Below the pieces are notes generated by a model. It saw nothing but the letters and a program-made list of their open reading frames with translations. It was not told the origin of the DNA and did not search any database. From Sipunculus nudus (Eukaryota > Annelida > Sipuncula > Golfingiida > Sipunculidae): a DNA stretch of 64,000 nt. Every line of letters starts with the position of its first letter. The stretch's first letter is position 1. A program made the position numbers and the translations under genes. Where the stretch lies: the NCBI GenBank assembly GCA_026874595.1, contig CM049306.1, forward strand, positions 43,460,019 to 43,524,018, read 5' to 3'. This document shows positions 24,349-36,300 of this stretch, piece by piece.

Positions 24349-27300
24349 GTAAGTACTGTACCTCTATGTGCTTACATCATACCTACAGGGGATGCCCACC
24401 TGGTGAGTACTGTACCTGTAGTTGCTTACATCATACCTACTGGGGAAGCCCACCTGGTGAGTACTGTACCTCTGGGTGCTTACATCATACCTACAGGGGA
24501 TGCCAACCTGGTGAGTACTGTACCTCTAGGTGCTTACATCATACCTACAGGGGATGCCCACCTTGTGAGTACTGTACCTCTAGGTGCATACATCATACCT
24601 ACAGGGGATGCCCACCTGGTGAGTACTGTACCTCTAGGTGCTTACATCATACCTACTGGGGATGCCCACCTGGTGAGTACTGTACCTCTAGGTGCTTACA
24701 TCATACCTCCTGGGGATGCCCACCTTGTGAGTACTGTACCTCTAGGTGCATACATCATACCTACTGGGGATTCCCACCAGGTGAGTACTGTACCTCTAGG
24801 TGCATACATCATACCTACAGGGGATGCCCACCTGGTGAGTACTGTACTTCTAGGTGCTTATATCATACCTACTGGGGATGCCCACCTTGTGAGTACTGTA
24901 TCTCTAGGTGCATACATCATACCTACTGGGGATGCCCACCTGGTGAGTACTGTACCTCTAGGTGCGTACATCATACCTACAGGGGATGCCCACCTGGTAA
25001 GTACTGTACCTCTATGTGCTTACATCATACCTACAGGGGATGCCCACCTGGTGAGTACTGTACCTGTAGTTGCTTACATCATACCTACTGGGGAAGCCCA
25101 CCTGGTGAGTACTGTACCTCTGGGTGCTTACATCATACCTACAGGGGATGCCAACCTGGTTAGTACTGTACCTCTAGGTGCTTACATCATACCTACAGGG
25201 GATGCCCACCTTGTGAGTACTGTACCTCTAGGTGCATACATCATACCTACAGGGGATGCCCACTTGGTGAGTACTGTACCTCTAGGTGCTTACATCATAC
25301 CTACTGGGGATGCCCACCTGGTGAGTACTGTACCTCTAGGTGCTTACATCATACCTCCTGGGGATGCCCACCTTGTGAGTACTGTACCTCTAGGTGCTTA
25401 CATCATACCTACTGGGGATTCCCACCAGGTGAGTACTGTACCTCTAGGTGCATACATCATACCTACAGGGGATGCCCACCTGGTGAGTACTGTACTTCTA
25501 GGTGCTTATATCATACCTACTGATGATGCCCACCTGGTGAGTACTGTACCTCTAGGTGCGTACATCATACCTACTGGGGATGCCCACCTGGTGAGTACTG
25601 AACCTCTAGGTGCGTACGTCATACCTACAGGGGATGCCCACCTGGTAAGTACTGTACCTCTAGGTGCTTACATCATACCTACTGGGGATGCCCACCTGGT
25701 GAGTACTGTACTTCTAGGTGCGTACATCATACCTACTTGGGATGCCCACCTTGTGAGTACTGTACCTCTAGGTGCGTACGTCATACCTACAGGGGATGCC
25801 CACCTGGTGAGTACTGTACCTCTAGGTGCATACATCATACCTACTGGGGATTCCCACCAGGTGAGTACTGTACCTCTAGGTGCATACATCATACCTACGG
25901 GGGATGCCCACCTGGTGAGTACTGTACCTCTAGGTGCTTACATCATACCTACTGGGGATGCCCACCTTGTGAGTACTGTACCTCTAGGTGCGTACATCAT
26001 ACCTACTGGGGATGCCCACCTGGTGAATACTGTACCTCTAGGTGCTTACATCATACCTACAGGGGATGCCCACCTGGTGAGTACTGTACCTCTAGGTGCT
26101 TATATCATACCTACATGGGTTGCCCACCTGGTGAGTACTGTGGGTTTTTTTGTGAGACAAAGAGAGCTAGGTTCACACTGGGTTAAGGCTGTGCTTGCAT
26201 GAAGACAAGGACAGTTAGGTGCTGTTGGAGACCTGGTGAATACTGTGGTTGTGTTGGGACAGCAAAGCTCTGGGTACTCACATCATACCTACATGGGACA
26301 TCTACCTGCTGATTTTTGTAGTTTTGTGGGGACATTGCAGCTCTAGTTGCTCACATCATATCTACAAGGGACTCCAACCTGAAGAGAACTGTAGTAGTGT
26401 GGGACAACACAGGAACAGAAGCTTACATCATAACTACAAGGGTGTGAACAATGTTTATTTGAGTAGCATGACTATAGTTTAGCATGATCATAATAAAAGC
26501 ACTTTTGGCTGGAGATTTTTAAACAAGGGTTACTATTGCATTTTCTAAATTTTCTGAGCAATCGTCATATCTGATAAATTCCAGGAATAATAGATCTTTT
26601 TCAGATGTTTTGATAATTCAATTTTTTATGCCTATTGTGACTCCTCATACCTTATTTTCTGTATTTCAGAGTGAATATGTGGCTAACATTGACAAGAGAA
26701 GAGATTTTATATCTGGATTTACAGGATCTGCAGGTAAGCAAGAATCCACATTCGATATCACTCCTTGGTAATTAAATAAAATGCATGCTTATAGACCACT
26801 TTATTGTATCCGCCAAAACGAAGTTTTGCAGATACTACGTTTTTGACTGGGTTCCGCCGCCGCGGCGTTTGTTTCTGGAGAACTCCTCTGAGACTACTGG
26901 ATGGATTTTTCTGAAACTTACACAAATTATCGGGTCACATGTGAACTGGTGCCTAACCTTGACCTCTGACCTTTCCTCTCTGCCCAGGGTCCATTTGTGC
27001 ATCTGTTTCCACACATAAACCCACATATCTCTGGTACCGTTTGACTGATCAGGAAAAATTTTTTTTACACAAATGTAGCCCTGGGATAGCTTTATAACAT
27101 ACACGCCACCTGCTACCATGTTTGCACAGTGTCCATCTGTTCATCTGCCTTGGGATAAAATCACTCAAATCTCTGCAGTGGTTTAACTAATTCACCTAAA
27201 ATTCAGCATGCGTATACATCCTAGATAGCTTTCTGGATTTTATGACAGGTGGCGCCACCTACATTCACGTTAACGCTGCAGACATCCAAGCTCATATCTC

Positions 27301-30300
27301 GGGAACTGTTTGACCGGTCAGGAAAAATTTTTTACACAAATGTAGCCCTTTGATAGCTTTATAACATACATAATAATGGTGGCGCCACCTGCAGCCATTT
27401 TTGCACAGAGTCCATTTGTTTGTCTGCCTTAGGTTTAAATCACTCATATCTCTGCAGTGGTCTGACTAATTCACCTGAAATTCGGCATGTGTATACATCC
27501 CGCAGAGCTTCCTTGATTTTATGACAGGTGGCGCCACCTACATTGACGTTCCCGCTGCAGACATTAATGCTTATATCTCCGGACTCGTTTGACCAATCAG
27601 GAAAAAAATTTTACACAAATGTAGCCCTTGCATATCTTTATAACATACACAAAAATAATGGCGTCACCTGCAGCCTTTTTGCACAGCGTCCATCTGTTTG
27701 TCTGCTGTGGGATAAAATCACTCATATCTCTGCAGTGGTTTGATTTTTCTACATGAAATTTTGCATGTGCATACATCTTGGATATTGTTCAAATAACAGG
27801 TGGCGCCACCTACAATCATGTTTATGTGATGTGTGTTTCCCCTTGCCACTTAATCCATGCCTCACTTCACCCGTCCTTCTCTGATTTTGGCGGATACACG
27901 TAGTCGCTTGTCGACTACCAGTATTCTAGTTGTACTAGCTACTGAACATTTTTCAGATAAATGCTGCGCTAAGAATTAATGTATTTGTCAATCCAGTGGC
28001 TGTTGTCAATTTTATTCTTATTTAACAACCCTTGTTGCAGTGTTTTTTGTCCATCTGTCCTTTCTGCTGTTTGTCTGTCATTTAACAGGGCACAAATTAT
28101 AATCGCTGGACCTAGAATCTTTTGACTGAAAACCCATGGAGATCCCTTACTACTGGCATTAGAGGGTCTCCTTGGAAACCTGTTTTAGGTCACTGTGACC
28201 TATATCCTTTGAGCTATGGGGCTCATAAGTATCCCCCCCCCCCCCTTGAATTATTCAAAATTTGATACAAAAACTCCAATATCTGAATAACTAATGCATT
28301 GATTGGCATGATTCTTTCCATACATATTGATCATGGAGTGTTTTATTATTTCCTGAAGACTGGTGGTGCTACCTGTAATTTTTCTAATTTAATGCGTATT
28401 TTTTCTCTATTTTTGAGACCTTCAGATGGCGCAGGTCGTCCTTCAACAGGGCACAAATCGTAACCATAAGACCTAGAGAATACTAACTGTACTTCCAGGG
28501 AGGTACTAGGCAAATCTCCTTGAAAAACCTAAAATAAGGTCATGGTGACCAATATTTTGTGAACTACATACAGGCTGAAAACATAATTTTGAGCACCAAT
28601 TCAATCAGACAGGGCCCAAATTGTAACTGCAAGACCTAGAAACTTCTTACATAACATTCAGGCAGGTCATGGGTAAATCTGTATGGAAACCTGAAATTAC
28701 CGGTAGGTCATTATGAACTATATTCTGTGAACTATGGGCCAAGAACATGATATTTAGCAACCTGAAAATCAGATGGGCACAATTTGTATATGCTAGCCCT
28801 AAAATGTTCCTATGAAATATACAGGGAAGTCTTGGGCAGTCTCCATGGAAACCTGAAATTAGGTCATGGTGACCTATATTACTGGTCAAAAACATTTAAA
28901 GAACCTAGACAGTCAGACAGGATACAAAACTTTACCGTAGGTCCTAAAATTTTCTGTCTTGACATCCAGGGATGTCCTTCAAGAATGTGCATGGTCATTT
29001 TTAGCTCAGCTGACTGCATACAAAAAGGCTAGATTTTAAGGGAATGGGTGGACATATTATCATGAAACTTTTTCTTCTGGTTGATTGTGATATAACTTTA
29101 GTTGCTACAGTTGAATGGGGATACAACCTATAGAAATTGACATTCAAATGATAAAATTGATATTGTTTAAGTCTTCCTAGTCAACTGAAGCTCATGACCC
29201 ATGGATCACTTGTTCTTTGTTTTAACCAGTTCCCACAAAAAGTAAACAATCAATATATTCCACAGAATTTGTTGCCAGTTTAACAAATTATATGTTCTTA
29301 AAATGTACCCCAAAATAAATGATGCAAAATAGAAAATAAGAAACAAAATTTTAAGAGATCAAATGAAATTTTAGTACTGTTTAGGCATTTTGTTGAACCT
29401 GTTATGTACTCTCTAATATCCTGGTGTTAGAGCAAATAACATCAGTGTTATATTTCTATAACAGGCACAGCAGTTGTGACCATGGACAAAGCAGCGTTAT
29501 GGACAGATGGACGCTACTACCTCCAGGCTGAACAACAGATGGACAACAACTGGACACTCATGAAAGATGGTGAGTGAAAATATCAGTATTCAATGTCAAT
29601 ACATGTTAATGGACATTGATAAATGAAATTTCCACAACATATAAATGTTCATATATTTTACCTGCAGTCAGAATTACCTGTTATGATCACTTTTCCAAGC
29701 TGGCTATCAGCAAACCATATATGTAACCTAATATTGGTCATTTTATTTTTTTTTCCCTAGAACATAAAACATGGTATATTTCAGAGCCTATTTTTTTTTA
29801 TTTAAAGCATTTATAAATGATTGAATTTATTTATATGACACTTACTCTTATATTTTGCCTAGGAAACAACCTAATGTTATTTTTTGAGTAAGGGTAGACC
29901 TTAAAGAATTGCTCATTTGGCATTTTAACATCTCTGGAATCTCAATATTAAAGGTTTATTCTTGAGTAGAATTTTATTATTAGACTAAGGCATTGTAACA
30001 AGTACACTACCTGTTGAAGTTTTAAGATAAATCTTTTGTTTAAGCACTGGAACAATAGAAATGGCGTTTTGTTCTGTTTTAAGTTTTGATTATAAAATCA
30101 TTTATCTGCAAGTATTTTAGGTAATTACTGAATATATTATATCATATTTCTTTATTAATTTAGTATGAAGGAGTAATGAATATGTTTATTTCATAGGTTT
30201 GCCTGACACCCCAACACAGGGCCAATGGCTTTCAAAGGTAATTTTACCCACAGTTTGTTTTAACTGTTATTAAATATTAAAATGTAGACTTTCAAAAATT

Positions 30301-33300
30301 GGGAAGACTTCTTAAACTTGCCTCAGACTTACCTTGCACTGTGAAATACACTGGAGACTGTTTAACTTCCTATTCAGCTTATACAGTCAAAGTCATACAT
30401 TTTAAAGTTATTGACAGGAATAAATCGGAGGTCACCTGGTGCAGTAAAAGAGAGTAGACACACTTTTGTGGATCTCTCAGTTACACCAAATTTTATCCAG
30501 AATTACTTCTGGTTGTGTCTTGAAAAGTTGCAGGCAGTTTTGATTGTGCTCCAGGACAGGGGAATACACAAAATTTCAACGAAAAGGGAAGTATTTCTTG
30601 CTTTTTTAAAGAAAACAAATTGTGGTCTTACAAAATTAAAGGTTGATCAGCTTTTGTTATTTGGAAACGGGAAAGAACTATTGCATAACAGTTGGCTCCG
30701 GTGAGCCCTTTGTGTGTGGTCAGTGGACCCTACTGCACCAGGTCCCTCCAGAGCCAGGTCTATTGTCAATGTGTTTGAAAGAACCTTAATAATGTGTTTG
30801 TAATTTCAAACTCCACTGCCTGGCAGGTTAAACATTGTGAACTATGATTTAATATTTAATGTTGAGATTTTGTTTGTTCTAAAGTGGTTTTGAATCTATA
30901 CCTTCCCAAGTCTTGATACAACATTCAATTATTTTGTATTTATTATAAAAACAGTAACTCAGGCTCATGTGTTTTCTTTGTTATGTACGGAAAATCTAAA
31001 AGATCAAGATCAACAGTATCCAGCTCTTGTTCTTCGTCCCCTAGTACCCCACATAAATATCAGAGGTTTAATTTGTCAGATAAAAAGGGAAAATCAGTTG
31101 AAAAAATGTCACTTACTACAGACACATTAAGAAAATGCTGAATGAGTTGGAGGAAAAAATAGTAAGACAAATCACAGAAAGATTTGATTCAACAGTTCAG
31201 CTGTTAGAAAGTAAAGTTATGACATTAGAAAGTGAAAATGAAGGCTTGAGAAGTGATATTAAAAAATTATCAGATCAGGTTGCTCATTTAGAAGTGGTGG
31301 CAAGCATGTCCTGTACAGAAGCTAGAGAGGCTCAGAGGAGGTCAGTTGAACTTGAACAGTACTCTAGAAAAGCAAATATTAGGATATTTGGTATTGGAGA
31401 GAGAGATCAAGATGAAATAGGAGTAGAAAATTGCAAAGAAACTGTGCAAAAGTTTTGCAGAGAAAAGCTTGGGGTTGACATTGAAAGAAAAGATATTGAT
31501 GCTGCCCATAGAGTTGGTAAATATACTGGAAATAATGCTGCTCCTGGAAAGGGGCCCAGGGCAATTATTGTTAAATTTCTAAGGAGAGAGGTCAAAGAAA
31601 TAGTGATGAAGGAAAGGAGAAAATGCAAAGGATCAAGAGTAGTAATAGTTGATGATTTGTGTAAAGAATTTCATGAACTGTACAACAGAGTAAAAAAAGA
31701 CCAAAGAATAAAAGAGGCATGGACTTGGGATGGGAAGGTTTTCATAAAGGATTTAAGAGGAGGGATTAAACAGATCAGATACGGACAATCATTGGAACAG
31801 CTTATTGCAATTGCTTGATATTGTAAATATAAGAATTAATATAAAGCCAGGCAAGGAAAATGACCATATGGTTTTATATTCATGTATATTGTATTTTGAT
31901 TTTGTGATCATTGATATGAAGGCCTGTAAGCTTAATGTAACAATGATGATTATGATGCATGATGATACAAATAAGAAATTGTCATACTATAACTACCCTA
32001 TAAATTCAAAATGTTTCATTTCAACTAATTATTTTTATGGCAGATAATATTAAATTCCAAGTCCTCTCATTAAACGTCAGGGGAATAAGAAAATATATGA
32101 AGAGAAGACAAATCTTAAATTGGTTAGTTAAACACAATAGTTATAATGGTGTAAGCTTTTTACAAGAATGCCACTGTACAAAACAGGACGAGAGTACATG
32201 GTCCAATCAGTGGCGAGGAGTGATGTATTTTTCACATGGAAATTCAAAGTCTTGTGGTGTATGTACATTAATTGGCAAGAATCTGGATTTCAGAGAAATT
32301 AATAAATCTATAGATCTTTCTGGGAGGTATATCATTGTGGAATGTGAAATTAATGGTTTGCACTGTCTACTTGTAAACACATATGCCCCAAACCATGAAA
32401 CTCAGCAAGTCGAATTTTATGAAATGATCCTCACTGAACTGTCAAAACTGACTATGGAAACAGATGTACAGATTATATGGGGTGGTGACTTTAATGTTCA
32501 TCTTACAGAACTTGACGCAGATGGAGGAAGGACCAATGTTAAACACAATCCTGTCAATAAAATAACTACCATCATGGAAGCTTTAAACCTGTGTGATATA
32601 TGGCGTCTTAAACATGAATACATAAAAGCCTTTACTTGGCGATCAAATACTCCTTTAATTCAGAGACGTCTAGATTATTTTTTAATAACAAACACTTTGC
32701 AGTCTTTTGTTACAAAATGTGATATAATTCCATCTGTTAGCACAGACCATTCAGCAGTACTAATATATGTAAACTTCAGCAAAGATAACAAAATGGGACC
32801 TTCTCACTGGTGTATGAACAATGAATTATTAAATGATACTGAATATTTGAAATTGATTAAGGAAAACATCAGTGAATGGAAACAGGAAATGAATACTGAA
32901 AAGGCAAAGACAAAATGGGAATATCTAAAATATAAAATTAGAGAGTTCACGATACAGTATAGTAAATTAAAGGCTAAACGACTCAGAGAAAATAAAGTCT
33001 GGTTGGAAAATAAAGTGGCTAAACTTGAACAAGAATTAAGATGTTCTGATACACCTGAAATGCAGGATTTATACCCCACAACAAAGCAAAAGTTACAGGA
33101 ACATTATGACAACATCACACGAGGAGTTATAATCAGGTCAAGAGCTCAGTGGCTGCAACAGGGAGAAAAGGGGTCTAGGTATTTTTTAAACCTTGAGAAA
33201 AGAAATAAAAATAACTCTGTAATAAGACAATTATATTGTTATGGTGAATATATTAAAGATTCCAAAGATATTATGAGATTTATTAAAAACACATTTGAAG

Positions 33301-36300
33301 ATAAATATACGAAAAAAGTGTCATGTGATGAAACTGAGTTGCAAGATTTTTTTCTAAGACTCCAAGCGCCAATGAATAAACTTAATGAGATGGAAGCGGA
33401 GTCATGTGGGGCAAACATCACAAAAAGTGAGGTGTATACATGTTTAAAATCAATGAAAAATAACAAAACTCCAGGAAATGACGGTTTGACAAAAGAATTC
33501 TATCTAGCATTATTTGATGATCTTGGACAGTGTTTAACTGAATGTCTAAATGAAAACTATGATACTGGATCGTTGACATCAACACAAAAACAAGCTCTTG
33601 TAAAATTAATTCCTAAACCAGGAAAGGATTTAAACCATTTGAATGCCTGGAGACCGATCAGCTTGTTGAATGTTGATGTAAAAATAATAAGCAAGGTTTT
33701 AGTAAAGCGCATTGAAAAATATCTGCAGAAAATTATACAGCCTGATCAGTATGCATTTATAAAAGGTCGATATATAGGAGAACCTATAAGATTGATTTGG
33801 GATATAATGTACTATACTGCTGAAGAGAAACTCCCAGGGATTATGTTTGTAGCTGATTTAGAATCTGCTTTCGACAGTGTAGATCATGATTTTATTTTGG
33901 CAGCTTTAAAATACTTTGGTTTCAGTCATTCATTTCTTAGATGGGTAAAAATATTACATTACGATATACAGAGTTCAGTTATGAATAATGGATTCACAAC
34001 AGGTTATTTTCAGTTGGAAAGAGGAACTAGACAGTGTGACCCACTGGCTGCATATTTATTTATAATTGTTATTGAAATATTGGCTATAATGATAAGACAA
34101 GATAAAGATATTCATGGAATACAGATTGGAAATACCACTGTCAAAATGTGTATGTTTGCAGATGACACAACTGTTTTAGTTAAGGATGTTGATTCATTGA
34201 GCAAGGTTCTTGAAGTGCTGCAAATGTTTGAATATTATTCTTCACTTAAAATGAATCGTACAAAGTCAGAGGCAACTTGTATTGGGTCAATAAAAGATAA
34301 GGTATTTGAGAATTTTAATCTGAAATGGATCAACCTTACAGTGTCAACCATGAAAATACTTGGGATTTATTTTTCATACAATGATGATTTGGTGTACAAA
34401 AACAATTTCAAGAGGGTTGAACACAACTTAGCAACCACATTAAACATGTGGAAAAGCAGAACACTAACAATATTTGGCAGAGCAGAGGTGGTACGCTCAT
34501 TGGCAATTACAAAACTTCTTTATGTAACTAATATGTTAGAACCACCAAATACTACAGTAAAGAATTTAAAAAGACTACTCTGTGACTTTATTTGGAGGGC
34601 TAAGAAGCCTAAAGTAAAATATGCAACCATTATTGGTCAGTATGAGAAAGGGGGGATCAATTTTCCAGACATTGAATGCAAAATAAAGACACAAAGAATA
34701 GTGTGGATTAAACGCATTTTGTGTTCAGAAGAATCTGCCAGTAGTAAAATTTTGAATTTCAGATTAAGGAAGATAGGCGGATTGAACTGTATAAGAGGAA
34801 ACTTTGATTTGAATGTGTTACCCAAAGGATTGCCAAGATTTTATTTGAAATGTTTAGAGGAATGGGCTTCATATGTATCAGTTATACCCGAATCGACAGA
34901 AGATGTCATATATCAAAGCTTGTGGAATAATCAATATATAAAGAATAATAACAGACCTCTATACAACAAACATTATGTAAGTAGCAAATTATATTATATA
35001 AAAGACCTGGTAAATTATGATGGAAAGTGGAAGCCATGGGAAAAAATACGGGAGAAGAATATATGTATGAATCACATTGATTATATGTTTTGGATGGCAT
35101 TAAAACGCGCTATTCCAAAAACTTGGAGAGACAGGTTTACAGGGTATGAACATATACATGATGAAGGAAGTGAAGTTGACAGCGTTGTAACTGTGAATGG
35201 TTTAGAGAAATTGGATACATTAAATGCTAGAGATATATATAAGACTTTGGTGGAGAAAATATGGGAAACTCCTACAGCTCAGAAAGTATGGGATAATAAA
35301 AACCAAGAAAACAGTATCGAGGTGAAATGGGAACATGTTTATAGTGGAATATATAAAAGTACCTTAGACACTCATCTTAGAGAGTTTCAATATAAAATAT
35401 TAAATAACTACATTCCTCAAAATGATCTGTTGTATAAGTGGAATTTAAAGGAAACCCCTCAATGTTCATATTGTTTTGAGCAAAGAGAAAAGATACTACA
35501 TACATTTCTTGACTGTATGGTTGCTAAGAACTTTTACCTGAAAATAACATCCTGGTTACAGAAGTATAATGTGAATTTTCCACCAATATCACCATCTTTA
35601 ATTATATATGGCATGATACCAGTTGGTGAAGATAACATGTTAATTAACCAAATTTTGCTGCTGTACAAATATGTCTTGTATAAAGAAAGAGAGGGCTATC
35701 ATTCTGCTTTATTTGCTGTATTTAAAAGTAAATTAATGGATATTGAAAATGTTGAAAGATACATAGCTAATAAAAAGGGAATTCTAAATACGCATTACAA
35801 AAAATGGGGTGAATTAAAAAATATGAGTAAAAACTGAAAATTATATATGAGTACCGTCATAATATGTATGGTCTGATAATGAGAAACATAACTTGTATCA
35901 CAATGTACCTTGAACTATGTATAAGTATTTGTAATTGATTGATTGTTTGACATTAAAAAAAATATCGCCTATGATGAAATATCAAGTGAACTTTTAAGTC
36001 AAAGAAAAAATCTGAGGAGAAAAAAAAAGAAAAAAAAAAGGAATAAATCATTATATATGAACTGAAAACAATATAATGTGTGACTTAAATTAAATAATTT
36101 ATATACAGTATGTAAATATATTTAGGGGCAGATCCAGAAATTTGGAAAGGTAGAAGGATTCCAAAACTGGGGAATGCCCAAGATGTGAGGAAGCATAGCA
36201 GTCATAGGGGTTTGTTTGGTTGCGGATGGTGAGGTACCCAAGAAAAATTGATTTATATGACCGACCAATTTTGAAAAAATCTTGAATACTTTCAGCTTGC

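Larger units (their letters stand above)
30427..36038 (+). mobile_element. Full-length L1-like non-LTR retrotransposon in intron 4
   Basis: About 5.6 kb between an 11-bp target-site duplication. Order: 5' UTR of about 550 bp, ORF1 (broken by one frameshift), 218-bp spacer, intact ORF2, 3' UTR of about 200 bp, and an A-rich tail (36012-36039). The orientation is the same as the host gene. ORF architecture, the APE-type endonuclease and the C-terminal CCHC motif place it in the L1/Tx1-like group; the exact clade is not resolved. The intact ORF2 and exact duplication indicate a young insertion. Confidence 0.88.

Noticed and set aside
24366-25892. Other long frames in the array (plus-strand second frame, minus strand)
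   Set aside because: A 54-bp period without stops keeps several frames open at once. Only the frame in register with exon 1 and exon 2 has support.
24313-26148. CRISPR-like array
   Set aside because: The units are contiguous with no unique spacers, and the genome is eukaryotic.
24214-26202. The 662-residue frame as a separate repeat-protein gene
   Set aside because: Its first 41 residues are the XPNPEP1 N-terminus and the repeats are copies of the exon end plus splice donor. It is better read as exon 1 with an amplified junction. After the last donor it runs into non-conserved sequence.
31805-32047. 80-residue frame bridging LINE ORF1 and ORF2
   Set aside because: It has no ATG start at its left end and no motif. 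It is the inter-ORF spacer.
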